A stretch of 64,000 nt of DNA. Origin: Pictodentalium vernedei (Eukaryota; Mollusca; Scaphopoda; Dentaliida; Dentaliidae). Each line of letters starts with the position of its first letter. Position 1 is the stretch's first letter. The translations under genes and the position numbers were made by a program. The stretch covers positions 384,010,718-384,074,717 of the forward strand of contig CM062290.1 of NCBI GenBank assembly GCA_031216915.1. Reading direction: 5' to 3'. Below are positions 9,990 through 22,151 of this stretch, piece by piece. Under the pieces are notes generated by a model, which had not been told where the DNA came from, did not search any database, and saw only the letters and a list, made by a program, of their open reading frames with translations.

Positions 9990-11026
9990 ATTTCCTGTGT
10001 ATAAAGACCTAATTTTCACTGAAAACACCCATAGAGTGGAATTTACCAATTACCACCCAGAAAAAAGCTAAAATTTTTGTGCAGTAGTGTTAGAAGAGCA
10101 ACATTCCAAATTACATGTGCCACCCTCTGTGTTTAATCCATTAGTCCACTAGCTAAAACTGTAAATGTGATTCCAAAACTTGTTCTCAAAATACATGTAT
10201 GACCGTTTTTGAAATACAACTCAACTAAAGTAAGAGTCCAGGGCTTGATTTAATCTGAAAATTTTGAATAGCAATTTACTATTCACCCTGGAAAATTGAT
10301 TAGCAGTTGATCCAAAAGCACTTGAAACTAATAAATCTTGAATAGCAAAATTCAGAAATTGGAGAGCAAAGTGCAATGCTAATCCAGTTAAATCTAGCCC
10401 TGTAAGAGGGCTGTGGGCCTGTAATGAAATTTTAATTGAATCTTCATCCCTGACAGAACTTATAAAATTAGTATTTTAGCAGAGAGATTATGAAGTCCAA
10501 ATCTTGTTTCACAACCTTTTGAAACTTGAAATGAGGTGCATTGCTGGAGATGAACTCCTTAATATTGTTCAACAAATCCACCTCCCAAAGAGACAGTTAG
10601 TGTTAATCATTCTCGTTCTTCAACTTGACTTGTTTCACATTTGCAGTGTGTAACAATTCTTTGTAAACATACAAAACATTTCAGTACTGTCATTGCCAAA
10701 TTTGGTTCCCATATTTACTTCTCCTCTTTCAATTTTATTGTTGCTGGAAACACGGTAAATCTAAAATTAGATATAGCTAGTTTAGTAACTTGAGGCAGAG
10801 ATGAATCCAGCACAGTGAGATGGATACAACACTTGAGGCTTTAATTTTCATAACTCATATACATAAGTTGAAGAAAAAAAATTTATGATTTTAACTCTCG
10901 GGGAAGGGGGAGATACATTTGTGACTATACCCCTCCTGAATATTGTTATTTCTACAGTTTCAGTATTAATACCTTGATCACTTCAAATGGAACAAAAATA
11001 TTGGTTGCAAACCCAAAGACTCAATA
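9990..11026. other. Intron 1 segment, no clear feature
   Basis: AT-rich sequence without recognised repeat or coding region. Confidence 0.3.
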
Positions 11027-11340
11027 CAGTTAAAACTAGAAGTCCTGTCAAGAAATGTGCACAAATAGCATGTCGATCTGCTCGCTAATCTGCGTGTTAT
11101 GACCATAGTAAGGCTATCAAATTATGTACATATGGCCTGTGCACAAGCAATGTTTCAGCCAATGGACTTCTGGGTAACCCAAAGATCCATTGGCAGAAAC
11201 ATTGCCTGTGTTTTCTATGAGCAACCAGGAGAACCTGCCGTGCTTTGGATGCCATTTGATATGACATTTGCGTGCAATTCCTTTGTGCAATTAAGCCTAG
11301 ATAAGCACACAGTTCGTGACAGGACTTCTAGTTTTAACTG
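11027..11340. mobile_element. Tc1/mariner-like MITE, family C, copy 2
   Basis: TA duplication (11025-11026, 11341-11342), terminal cagttaaaactagaagtcct repeats, same central hairpin with several changes (ttctgggtaacccaaagatcc), so an older copy. Confidence 0.88.
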
Positions 11341-11527
11341 TACTTCAAGAATTCTTCATATTTTGTGGATTTGTCATCCCTCTCTAGTCCTGGTGGATGA
11401 GTATTGAAATGTACTCTAGTTGTCCTTAATTTAACACAGATAATTCTAAAAAGTTCTGTGATTAAATGGAAAGATGAAAAATGGAAGTTGAGAAAATGAT
11501 TGCTGTTATTGTTCCTTATAAGATTAA

Positions 11528-11759
11528 CCCTTTACCCAACACAGACGATATCAAAATTTATTATTTTAAATATCATTTTTTAAAATTTTTCAAAAAATTT
11601 CAATAAAACCATATCATGTGACCCCTCAATGGACCGAGCTCGTTCCAACGAGGGGTCACATGATATGGTTTTGTTGAAATATTTTGAAAAATAATATTTT
11701 TTCAACTCCTGAATTTGCATATTACGCGGGCAGAAGCGGGTGATTCGTTAGGTAAAGGG
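11528..11759. mobile_element. TTAA MITE, family A2, copy 1
   Basis: TTAA at 11524-11527 and 11760-11763; ends ccctttacccaacacagacg and cgttaggtaaaggg. Its core uses catatcatgtgacccctc and gagctcgttcc, a variant of family A (which reads ggttatgacccctc). The central hairpin is partly deleted on one side. Confidence 0.85.
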
Positions 11760-11763
11760 TTAA

Positions 11764-12612
11764 TGACTTATAAACAGGCCTGGCATTTTCAGGGGAGTGA
11801 TTTATTCGCTTGCCTGCTGCTCCTTAAAAAAATTAAGAAGGGCAAAAACTAGCCCTCCTGGCCTTTGAAAATAATGATTACCACAGCAGCTTGTTCCTAA
11901 AACCCACATCTTTACAGATCCCTGCTTTGTAAGTGGTCTTTGTAAGATGGCCACACTGCCCCTTGCACACCTCCGGGCCTTGTCGAGCCCCGGAGATGTG
12001 GGAGGGACAGTGTAACCGTCGCACAGAGACTACCTTGTTAGCAGCACTAAATAACCTGTACTAAGCCCACTAGCCATAATTCATTAATAGCATAACTTCA
12101 TTTTGCCGCTTTTAGCTTTTGTAAGCTTGAGTAGTGATAATCGCTGCAGAAAAATTGACAATTGTAACATCAAAAGCTGAATTATAATTCCAAGTTTTAT
12201 TTATGGTTTGAAGGTACGCTGTGAGTTTTATGCCCACCTGTTTTGTGTCAAGATGGGATAGTATTAGTTATCCATGTATATTCCAGGATGTATGAAACTG
12301 ATACAGTCAGCCGAAGGATGTATCAGTTTTTAAACCAGTGTTAATTTTCATACACCCCCCTGGAATATACATGGATAATGATTTTATTTTCTCACAAAGT
12401 TCCTTCGCATTGAAGAAAAATTACAATTTTGTAGAAAAGGAAAATAATCTATCATATTTTGTTTTACAGAGCTCTACAAGTTCTGCCAAACCCTAAAAAC
12501 TCAATACTTCAAGTGTTATATTCATGATGAGATGTATCAAAGATAAATGAATTGGTCAATAGTATGCTTTTTTGTTAATAATTAGTGAATACCTTGAGAC
12601 TGATGAGATACA
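11764..12612. other. Intron 1 segment with two hairpins
   Basis: A hairpin with arms ttatccatgtatattccagg and its inverse spans about 12262-12381, enclosing a smaller cgaaggatgtatcagttt loop; it is probably a foldback MITE core. Another short one (ctccgggccttgtcgagccccggag) is near 11971-11997. No gene. Confidence 0.4.
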
Positions 12613-13354
12613 CAGTGGAGCCCACTTTATTGGATATCTCATAACTGAATAACCCTGTTAAGTGAATATAATTTCCAACACAAAATCATTTACCATACCT
12701 CCAGTACAAATTTGACCTGTTAACTGAATACAGGTTATAGAGTAAACTCCTGTTAATTGAATAAAAAATCTTGTAACCTGTCATGAAATTACCCGAATCT
12801 CCCCAGTTTTTCTTTGTTTATGGATCTATGTGGCCTCAGTACATCCAGTCCAGGCATTTAATCTATTATATCTTGTTTGACAGAGCTCATGGAGCTCTGT
12901 CAAATAAGATATAATAGAATAAATACTACAGTTAAAACTAGAAGTCCTGTCATGAAATGCGCACAAATAGCACGTTGATCTGCGCGTTATTGTACGCGTT
13001 ATGGCCATAGTAAAGCTAGCAAATTCTGTACATATGGTCTGTGCACATGCAATGTTTCAGCCAATGGACCTCCGGGCAAACCGGAGGTCCTTTGGCAGAA
13101 ACATTGCATGTGTTTGCCATGAATAACCAGGAGAACCTGCCGTGATTTGGATGCTATTCGATATGGCAATTGCGCGCAATTCCAACGCGCAATTAAGCCT
13201 AGATAAGCGCACTATTCGTGACAGGACTTCTAGTTTTAACTGTAAGCTTATTGCTAGAATACAGGAACATGACACAATTCCTATTAATTGAATACTTATG
13301 TTAATTGAATAATTCCATTGGCAAAGTAACTATTCAATTTACAGGGTTCCACTG
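12613..13354. mobile_element. Tc1/mariner-like MITE, family E, copy 1 (with nested family C)
   Basis: Ends cagtggagcccactttattg and the inverted gggttccactg followed by TA. Interior contains ctgttaattgaata words and the hairpin gacagagctcatggagctctgtc (about 12880-12902). A family C MITE is nested at 12929-13242. Other copies: 33194 onward, around 42180-42629, 52937-53340. Confidence 0.75.
12929..13242. mobile_element. Tc1/mariner-like MITE, family C, copy 3
   Basis: Inserted at TA inside the family E element; ends cagttaaaactagaagtcct and inverse; central palindrome cctccgggcaaaccggagg. Confidence 0.9.
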
Positions 13355-13539
13355 TAATTAGATGCTCAGACTTTTTACAATATAACAAAACAGTAGCTGA
13401 AGGCCAATAAATACTGTCCAAATAGCATTTTAGAAGAGAAAAAGGAGTAACCGTTAACTCCTTATTAAAATATAGTTCTGTCTAGTGACACAAAATTAAA
13501 GGTATTATTATACCCCTCATGAACAAAGTTCAGGGGGGT

Positions 13540-14270
13540 ATATATGAATCACTTTGTCTGTCTGTCCATCCATCTGTCTATCTGCCCATGTGTCTGCAAG
13601 TCGTGTCCAGCTCAGAACCTTTGTTGGTGCGAATAAGGTTGGAATGCCTGTCTTCAAGGTCAAGTTCACAGACTTAGTTCAAGTTCACATACCCCCCAAC
13701 ATCCAAATCCAACTATGACATGTCGTGTCCGGCTCAGAACTTTTGATGTTATTATGAAGGACTTAGTTCAAGTTCACTTACCCTTTTCCAAATATACACA
13801 AGTCGTGTCCGGCTCAGAACTTTTGATAGCCTTGAAGGATATTAATACTTGGTTTAATGTTGTCCACCAGTAGAGGGTGTTTTGCGAATAAGGTTGTAAT
13901 GCCTGTCTTCAAGGTCAAGTTCACACACTTAGTTCAAGTTCACATACCCCCCCCCCCCCCCCCCCCCCCCCCACATCCAAATCAAGCTATAACAAGTCGT
14001 GTCCGGCTCAGAACTTTTGGTGTTATTATGAAGAATATTAATGATACTTGGTATTAATGTTGCCCGCCACCAGAGGGTGTGTCGTGAATAAGGTTGGTAT
14101 GCCTGCCTACAAGGTTGAGGTCATAGATTTAGTTCAAGTTTACATACCCCACATTCAAATCCAAATATAACAAGTTGAGTCAGACTTAGAACTTTTGAAT
14201 GTCTAAGAATATTAATGGTACTTGATATTATTGTTGCCCACTATCAGAGAGTGTGTCACAGGGTGTATTC
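13540..14270 (+). repeat. Tandem repeat, about 180-bp unit (gtcgtgtccggctcagaac)
   Basis: Units begin near 13598, 13721, 13801, 13995 and 14174 with the word aagtcgtgtccggctcagaa, followed by ttttgatgttattatgaa, a ccaccagagggtgt box, and ggtcaagttcacacacttag. One unit holds a C-run (13947-13972). Spacing varies because some units are internally deleted. Confidence 0.8.
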
Positions 14271-14481
14271 TTGGTCCCAAGTTGGGACAGGCTTGATTAT
14301 TTTTTTCTTCAATGAACAACACTGTTAATTTTAGCACATACATGTAAGCCATTATCATAAACAATTTTTATGGATTTTGAAAAAAATCACATTGCCTGTA
14401 TATTCATGTTTTTACTCCGGGCTAAACCAATCTGTAAATATTTCAAGTGGGTGAGGGTATTATTTACATTGTACTTGTCAG

Positions 14482-15066
14482 TAGGGCTGCACGATATTCA
14501 AAACTGAATACCGGTATCGGTATTCAAAAAAATACCGCGGTATACCGGTATATCGAAAACTGTTCAGATATATGGACACAAGTACCACAATCGAGACACG
14601 GGGCATCAAAGTCAGACCGTATTAGCCTGCCTTGATGATGCAGTTTGAAAAACCTTTACCCAACGCAGACGATATCAAAATTTATTAATTTCAAAATTAG
14701 TTTATCAGATTTCCCCCAAAGATTTCAACAAAACTATATCATGTGACCCCTCATTGGAACGAGCTCAACGAGCTCGTTCCAGTGAGGGGTCACATGAAAT
14801 AGTTTTGTTAAAATTTTTGAAATTTATTTTTTCAACTGTTCATTTTGTATATTACGAGGGCGCAAGCAGACGATTCCTTGGATAAAGGGATAATATTATT
14901 CATTCGGGACTACAGTTAAAAAAAAAACTCAAGACATCTTGAAAATTAAATTGTGGGTAAATAAATAATGACGATAAACCAATATTTTTGTAATTACACC
15001 GGTATTCAATCGATATTGGTTTGAATACCGGTATATATTGGTTTATCGATATACCGTGCAGTCCTA
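14482..15066. mobile_element. hAT-like non-autonomous element
   Basis: Perfect 8-bp duplication cttgtcag (14474-14481, 15067-15074). Ends tagggctgcacgatattc and the inverted gatataccgtgcagtccta, the classic hAT end. Subterminal parts are rich in ataccggtat words. A decayed TTAA MITE is nested at 14651-14893. It ends only 92 bases before exon 2. Confidence 0.88.
14651..14893. mobile_element. TTAA MITE, family A2, copy 2 (decayed ends)
   Basis: aacctttacccaacgcagac at the left and ttggataaagggataa at the right are mutated family ends; the core hairpin gagctcaacgagctcgttcc with catatcatgtgacccctc arms is intact. Nested in the hAT-like element. Confidence 0.75.
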
Positions 15067-15158
15067 CTTGTCAGCCAGTCAAATCCCTAGATTACAGTCT
15101 ATCAGAAAATAAATTGCATTGTCACTGAATGGGTATTCTCAAATATAATTTATTACAG

Positions 15159-15278
15159 GTTGATGAAAATCAGGTGTCTCATATATCAGCAGTGATCATG
15201 CTTCGAAGATCAGATAAACAGGCCGATCGGGTTGAAATATCCCCAGAACAACTCTCAGATGCTTCCACAAAAGCAGAA
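15159..15278 (+). CDS. BRCC3: BRCC36 deubiquitinase, exon 2 (residues 36-75)
   Basis: A 120-base exon bounded by acceptor ttattacag and donor gtaagt, phase 0 at both ends. It encodes 40 residues beginning VDENQVSHISAVIMLRR and including DRVEISPEQLSDAS, a hallmark of the BRCC36 MPN domain (strand plus the ISPEQLS loop). It joins directly to the GE of exon 1, as in insect-type BRCC36; the insertion seen in the vertebrate protein at this place is absent. It is too short to appear as a long open frame but the protein match and both splice sites are clear. Confidence 0.93.
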
Positions 15279-15534
15279 GTAAGTAATTAATAAATATCCA
15301 TGCAGTTGTGTCGCCTGTTTTGTGCCAATACTACATGTAAGCTCAGCAGCTCAGAATTCAACTCTTTTCTCATTAATCCTTCACCTTGTTTAAAGGGACA
15401 ATAAGCCAGTAATTTTTAAAAAAAATGTTTACTATCAGATTTTGTTTGTATGTGAAAGAGCATGTAAAAAACCACTGTCCAGAAGTGTAAGACATCAAAA
15501 GCGACACAAATTTACTTAAATCTGTAATTAAAAA

Positions 15535-15952
15535 GTATTAAGGCCTAAAAACGTTAATCTGTTTCTCGGGCCCTACCACATGGCCCTTTTGGCTGCCACA
15601 TGCTCTCTTTTTATAACTAATGCAAACTTAAAAAAATAAAAATTAAATGGTTTATGTCTGATACTTTCCCTAAGTTAATAAAACTGATAAATTGTCCCTT
15701 GAGTGCAACAAGGCTTTGCAATGCTTTAGCATTGCAAAGCCTTCTTGCACTCAAGGGACGAAATACACCACCACCCATCCTATTTTGTAGATTATGAGGC
15801 CCAAAACATAAAACAAACCAAGAACATGACCTTTTTTGACAGTAAAGAAATAATTACAAAAATAAAAAAATAAAATAAAAAACCACCCTCCCACATGCAA
15901 TTTTACAAAAAAGTGGACTGGGAAACAGAAGATCTACTTTGTGCAGCCTAAT
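15535..15952. mobile_element. Foldback repeat F, copy 1 (inverted partner at 17812)
   Basis: About 415 bp matching 17812-18240 in reverse complement (for example ggctgccacatgctctcttt, tttgtaaaattgcatg, gaaacagaagatctactttg). It contains its own hairpin tgagtgcaacaaggctttgc with inverse arm. Lies in intron 2, between exons 2 and 3. Confidence 0.75.
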
Positions 15953-16090
15953 GCAAACAAAATTTCAGAAAACACAACATTGCAAAGACATAAATGAAAG
16001 TTAGTGGAGGTAAACAAACCCTGGATATCCCTGGGACATCATTTCTGAATACACATGGTTTCTAATTTTAACTCTGCTATTTGAACAAAT

Positions 16091-16371
16091 CTCCTTGGGC
16101 AAGACACTTCACCCCCATTGCTCATCTGGGGGCATGGTGACATCGTGTACTAAGACGTACTGCATGTCGATGGTGCACTTGTCTTCAACCAATGCTAACC
16201 CTGCTTGTGTGGAGTTAGTATGTTGGGGAGCTGACAGTTTCTCTCCATTGCTCGGTGGTTCTCTCTGGGTACTCCGGCTTCCTCCTCCCGTAAAACTGTC
16301 ATGGTCATGATTAGCCATTGTGCAGAAATATGTGACCTTAAACCCCAATAAATAAATAAATAAATAAATAA
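16091..16371 (+). mobile_element. SINE body, 5'-truncated copy
   Basis: Begins with ctccttgggcaagacacttc and continues through ctaagacgtactgcatgtcg, cttcaaccaatgctaaccct and gtactccggcttcctcc to tgtgaccttaaaccccaata and an (aata)n tail. Identical layout to the full copy at 52543-52898, but the pol III head is missing. Confidence 0.85.
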
Positions 16372-17632
16372 ATGTTTGAACAAATTACTGCCACAAGCAA
16401 CAACTGTGCATTACTTTAGCATTAATTGTGTATAATTAAATAAAAAATAGTTTTAAGTTTTCCATTATTTCAAATAAATTGCAGTTGTATATCCAATAAA
16501 ACCCACAGCATGTTTATCAACAATGCCGATCTGAAAGAGTTTTAATTGATGTGTACTTGTATGCTATAAATAGACCCATGTGAACACAAACTTCACATTT
16601 GTTCCTGCTAAAAATTTTGGAAAACTGGTCTGTCTTCCCTTGAAATTAATCCTATCAGAAATGCAACTGTAACTTCAGGCTAAGGTGCTATATAAGTAAT
16701 GGAAAAGTGGCTTGAAAATAGGTGATAGGTCGTTTTTTATGTCATCAAAAATCTAAACAAATTATTATTTGTCACTTTTTTGTTTTTTACTGTTCTTCTA
16801 TATTTATGAACAACCTGTTGCAATTTTGAACACCAAAAACTGAAAAAGTATAACATTTTTTAGATATTTAATGCCATCGAAAAATAATATGTCACCTATT
16901 TTCAGGCTAAATTTCCCATTGGCACTATAGTGCCTTAATGAAGAAGGTCCTCATACCCAACAAGAAAGATTTTCAGGGACACATACTCCAAAATTATCAA
17001 ATAAATATTGATCATTGCATCTATATTTAGGGACCAAGTGTACAATATTCCTCTGTGAAATTTTTGAAGGACTTTCCCCATGGGAACCCCATAATGTGAA
17101 GCAGTGCTACTATAGGACCCATTAACCAATACCTGGAGTGCTCAGGTATAACAATTGGCTAAACTTGACTTTATATGTATGTTGCTACCATGATATAGCC
17201 ATAGATACTAAAAAGGGACCTCAAACACCAGTAAATAAGTAAAAAGCATTTTGGAGGTAATGTGTGCATCAATCATCCAGGATGTGCACCAAGCCTTAAT
17301 ATAAGCAACCTGTCATTTGCAAAATGAGGCCCCCGGAGGGTGAATTTGCTGATGCTATCCCATACAGTGGATCAATTTATCCTCTAGGTACATCTTTTTG
17401 TTTTGACTTGAGACACGGATTCAGACTGAAGTTCACAGAGGGTAAATTTTGTGATGCTACCCTGCTGTGCAGGGTAGCATTACCAAATTCACCCTCTGGG
17501 GACTTCATTTTGAAGATGACAGTCTGCTTAATTTCAGGCTTGATGTGCACCCAAGTAAAAAGTCCTCGATTCATTTTCTTAGAGAAGATTCTTATCACAG
17601 AAATAATTGTTTGTTTTTTTTATATATTTCAG
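16372..17632. other. Intron 2 segment with two foldback MITEs
   Basis: Inverted pieces taaggtgctatataag (16681) and cactatagtgcctta (about 16922), with subterminal aaataggtgataggtc and gtcacctattttcag, outline a foldback element at about 16680-16937. A second palindrome runs from ccggagggtgaatttg (17332) to aaattcaccctctggg (about 17500), with tip gctaccctgctgtgcagggtagc. No gene apart from exon 3 following. Confidence 0.5.
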
Positions 17633-17720
17633 TTATTGGCACAAGTTTTGGGAAAACCAATGAGAGTTCTAGGGTGGCATCACTCACATCCACATATAAC
17701 TGTATGGCCCTCTCATGTAG
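17633..17720 (+). CDS. BRCC3: BRCC36 deubiquitinase, exon 3, JAMM HxH (residues 76-105)
   Basis: Acceptor tatatatttcag, donor GTACGT, enters in phase 0 and leaves in phase 1. It encodes LLAQVLGKPMRVLGW followed by HHSHPHITVWPSHV. His92 and His94 are the two zinc-binding histidines of the JAMM motif and Ser102 its conserved serine; the zinc-binding Asp105 codon is split, with one base here and two in exon 4. The residue before the HSH motif is His where BRCC36 proteins I know have Tyr (a single T-to-C change). The exon is flanked by two inverted copies of one repeat (15535-15952 and 17812-18240). Confidence 0.95.
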
Positions 17721-17811
17721 GTACGTATCCATTTTAGGTAGTACAAATAAATAGTTGTGTTCAGCTTGGCTTCATGTATTCTCATGCATGTATATATATA
17801 TATATATCAGA

Positions 17812-18240
17812 TTCATTAGGTCCCACAAAGTAGATCTTCTGTTTCTCAGGCCATTTTTTGTAAAATTGCATGCGGACGGGAGGTTTTTTATTTTATTTTT
17901 TATTTTTGTAATTATTTCTTTGCCATCAAAAGTACATGTTCTTGGTTTGTTTTATGTTTTAGGCCTCATAATATACAGAATAGCAATAATCTACAGTGGT
18001 GGTGTATTTCATCCCTTGGGTGCAAACAGGCTTTTCAATGCTAAAGCATTGAAAAGTCTTGTTGCACTCAAGGAACAACTTTATCAATTTTATTAACTTA
18101 GGTAAAATATCAAACATCATTTAATTTTTTTTTTTTTTTAAGTTTGCATTGGTTATAAAAAGAGAGTATGTGGCAGCCAAAAGGACCATGCAGGAGGGCC
18201 TGAGAAACATTTTTTTAGCTTTTTTTAGGCCTTACATTGT
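17812..18240. mobile_element. Foldback repeat F, copy 2 (inverted relative to copy 1)
   Basis: Reverse complement of 15535-15952 over nearly the whole length, with a central hairpin ttttcaatgctaaagcattgaaaag. It begins about 92 bases after the end of exon 3, in intron 3. Confidence 0.75.
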
Positions 18241-18839
18241 TAAAATTTATTTGTGTTGTTTCAGTTCAAGCTTGATTCCAGATCTCTGCAATGCTTTTGT
18301 GAACAAAGGTTTTTTGAGTCGGTGTTATGTCAGGTCCAGTGTTTGTGGCTAATTACGTGCAAGAGTCAAATTTTTTCAGGTAACCCATGTGTTACTGTGT
18401 TGGGCCCTGCAAATTGGAATTTGACTTCAAATCAGTTATTGATAGTGAATTGGGCAACAGATTACAAATCAAATGTCTTTTAATCAAATTAACTGAATAT
18501 TAACATTTGTGGCTTCCCGTTTTCACCACATCATGTAGTGGATGCGATGACAAATTCAACATTCTGAAACTGGCTCAATTGCAGCAGTTTCTTCAAAGAA
18601 TAATTCGCTCTCCTATTCTCTGTCTCTGCACGTACCTCTTGGCATTGTCAGGAAAATTGCATGTCATTTCTTGAAAGGCACGATTTATCACTGCGCCACT
18701 ACAACTGTGCAACAACCTGTTGTATTTTCAGTGGTTCAAAATTGTTGACTTCTGCAGGAGTTTCCAATGTGCAACACAAGGGGCACAACTCTGATAGCAC
18801 TCATAAAATACAAAAAAAATCTTCGGATCCAGTTGTCAG
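18241..18839. other. Intron 3 segment, no clear feature
   Basis: AT-rich, no recognised repeat or coding region. Confidence 0.3.
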
Positions 18840-19600
18840 AGTCTTTTCATATTTGGTATACAAATCTTTAGAGGGTGAGATTCAAGTTTGTTCAAATCGA
18901 CTCCCTTGGTTAATATTTGGGCTCCCTATTGGAGCCCGAATTTTAACTTAGTGCAGTATGTGGAATATTCTTTAAAAATCTTCTTCTTCAGATCCACCAG
19001 TCAGAATCTTTTCATATTTGGAATACAACTTCTCTAGGGGGGTCAGATACAAGTAATTCAAATCGAGTCACTGGGTTAAAATTTGGTCTTCCTATGGGAA
19101 CCCAAATTTTAACTTGGTGCAATATGAGAAAATTTCTTTAAAAATCTTTTTCTTCAGATCCATTGGTCCGAATCTTTTCATGTTTGGTATACATCATGTC
19201 TAGGGGGCTAGATTCAAGTTTGTTCAAATTGAGTCCCTGGGTTAATATTTGGGCTCCCTATTGGAGCCCAAATTTTAACTTTAACTTTGTGCAAACTTTG
19301 TGCAAGACGTGGAATTTTCTTTAAAAATCTTCTTCTTCAGATTCACCATTCAGAATACTCTCATATTTGGTATACATCATCTCTAGGGTGGCCAGAGTCA
19401 AGTTTGTTCAAATCGAGTACCTCAGTTAATATTTGGGCTCCCTATGGGATCCTGAATTTTAACTTAGTGTAATATGAGGAAATTTCTTTAAAAATCCTCT
19501 TCAGATCCACCAGTCAGAATCCTTTAACATTTGGTATACAACATCTCTAGGAGGGTCAGATTCAAGTTTTTTTTCGAATTGGGTCCCTGGGTTGAATATT
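18840..19600 (+). repeat. Tandem repeat, about 165-185-bp unit
   Basis: The word ttctttaaaaatcttcttc recurs at about 18971, 19135, 19318 and 19486. Each unit contains cagaatcttttcatatttgg, ttcaagtttgttcaaatcga, and an 18-base near-palindrome ttgggctccctattggagcc. A related shorter array is at 48980-49430. Confidence 0.8.
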
Positions 19601-19604
19601 GTGG

Positions 19605-20010
19605 GTCTGGTTCAGACTTAGAAATTTTGGACTAAAATTCTGAAAAAGTTTTTTTTTTAAATTTTTTATCCATTTCGTTCAATTTTGCGACGAAAAAAAA
19701 AAAATTTTAGCCTGATAAGTTTGGGTCCGGTTCCAACTTGGAAATTTTGGTCCAAAATTTGGGAAAATGTTTTCATTTTTATGCATTTTGTTCAATTTTG
19801 AGATGAACAAAAATCAAATTTAGCCTGAAAATTTTGGGCCTGGTTTGGACTGAAATTTTGGACAGAAATTATTTTTTGATTTTTTATGCGTCTTAGAATT
19901 TTGAGACGAAAAAAAAAAAAAATGTGATAGGCTGGAAATTTTTGGTCCGGTTCCGACTTGGAAATTTTGCACCAAAATTCGGAAATTATTTTTTCGATTC
20001 TTTTCAGAAT
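19605..20010 (+). repeat. Tandem repeat, about 110-bp unit
   Basis: Four units beginning near 19613, 19729, 19835 and 19947, each with gggtccggttccgacttgga, aattttggaccaaaattcgg and a poly-A run after gagacg. Directly abuts the previous array. Confidence 0.75.
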
Positions 20011-20457
20011 CGAGTTCCTAGATGAATTAGAGTGGTTTTGTACGATATTGTTTTTACCCTATGTCCTCCCCTCCCTTCCTTGTCCAGGGAGGGGGGGGGG
20101 GGTGGCAGTTAGATGTAACAAAGTATTTGGCTGCCAAATATAGTTTGAAAGATTCAGAGTGATTTTATGCCCCCCCCCCCCCCCCAAAAAAAAAATACCC
20201 CTAAGACCACCAACCTCACTCCCCACCCCAGGGGTCAATTAAGTGGAGGAAAAAAAATTGCAACAAAATGCATTTTGAAGGAATTAGAGTGAGTTTATGT
20301 AAAAAAAGGACTCCTATAATAATTTCATGACTTCATTCCTCTGAAGTGTTGATGATCTTTGATTAGCTGAAGGTGATCCAAAATACTTCTTTGAACAACT
20401 TGTCAGGTGCGCAGTTAAGGTCCCTTGGGGGCCTCTTGTATTTTTTGACACCTTTAT
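20011..20457. other. G- and C-homopolymer region
   Basis: G-run near 20090-20102 and C-run near 20170-20184 on either side of a 70-bp stretch, followed by AT-rich DNA. No coding region. Confidence 0.4.
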
Positions 20458-20985
20458 TAGCTCAACTTGACAACGTCAAATATGAGCTATTGGGATGAGT
20501 TGTGATCCGTAGTCTGTATGTACATCTATACATCCGTACATCCATATGTCCATTCACAATTCCTTTAGCACACCATACAGGCCGCAGCTCTCACCCAATC
20601 AGTCCCAAATGTTATATGTAGCTTTGGGGCAATGTCTAGATGGGAGCTATTAAATTTTTCCAAATTTCGTTAAAAAACATGTCTGCCAGCAGCCATCTTC
20701 GATTTGGCATATACATTGTCAACAATTCCATTAGCACACCCTACAGGCTGCATCTCTCATCCAGTCTTTTTCAAATTTCATATGTAGCTTTGGTGTGATG
20801 TCTAGATGGGAGCTTGGATTTGGATGTAAATTGTCCAACAATTCCTTGAGCACACCCTACAGGCTGCAGCTCTCACCCGATAAGTCTGAAATTTGATGTG
20901 TGCTATCGAATTTTACCAAATTTTGTTGAAAAACATGGCCATCTTAGATTTGGCATATAAATTGTCAACATTTCCATTAGCACAC
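20458..20985 (+). repeat. Tandem repeat, left part of an interrupted array
   Basis: Units with caacaattccattagcacac, ctacaggctgcatctctcac, tatgtagctttggtgtgatg, tctagatgggagctat and acatggccgccagcagcc, period about 150-180 bp. The array resumes at 22506 after a hAT-like insertion. Confidence 0.8.
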
Positions 20986-22120
20986 TAGTGCATGGAGGTT
21001 TTTCGGTTCGGTTTCGGTTTTTGCCGCAAACCAAAAAACTGAACCGACAAACTGTCCATACGGTTTTTGCATACTTTGACGTTAAACTTTGAAATTTACA
21101 ACGATCCCCTCGTAATCTCATTTTGAAAATGACAATGAACATCAGCAGAACGGGCAAATCCAAAAGCTATTATTTCCGTATAATTATGTTCATGTTTTAG
21201 TCGCTCCCACGAATAAGTCACACCCAATAATTTCATCCAAAATACCTCCCCTGCGACTATTATCTTAATATCTTTGTATAAGTCGCACCCCGACTGTGAG
21301 AATAGCCGGTGGGGCCTACATAAGAACGAAAACGGCCAGTGAGTGTGGGCTTTTACTGCATGAAATTAGGTGAGTGTCGGAATACAAGAACGTTTTTTTT
21401 TTTTTTTTAATATTTCTTCATTTCAGTCATATTTATCTCACATTCAAGGCATGAAATAAAATAATAATCAAAATTATATAGGGTTATTTACTTTGACCAT
21501 TTATTCCCCATGTAATACTCGTTGATGCCGTAAATCCATTTTATTTTGCACATAACAACATGAGGGAGAGTTCATACTCTGTACTTCGAAAGGAGGCGAG
21601 GGTGACGGGTCGTTTCGTTCCTTTTCCTTTTCGCCCCATGGGTCGTTTCGTACCTTTACCTTTTTGGTAAAGGTCCAGTGAGGGATCGAGGAACAGGACA
21701 GTGAATAGAGTCCCTGTATTATGGCGATGTTAAACATAACAGAAAAGTTACAAGTGAAAATTATATATTTTATCGAAATTAAAACTGAACATAAAATAAC
21801 AAAGCAGGTATATAATGCATAGCAGTGGCGGCGCCAGGATTTCGATCAGGGGGTGTGGGGGGAGGGGGGGGTGCTAAGTAAAATGTGGGAGTCCAAGGTC
21901 GAGATGCTAACGTCATCTCCCGAAGGTCGTAGGCCTGAGTCAGGGGTATGGGCATGGGAGAGTGGTTTGGGATCTGTGGGCCGTCTCCCAGAAAAAATCA
22001 CATTTGAATAATTTGGACGCCATCGGAGCGATATCGGAGCGTTTCTACAACGCCTAACGTGGTCTTCAAAAGTTCCCAGGTTGTATCAGATAGCAATTTG
22101 AAGGATTTTTTTTTTTTTTT

Positions 22121-22151
<31 letters not shown>

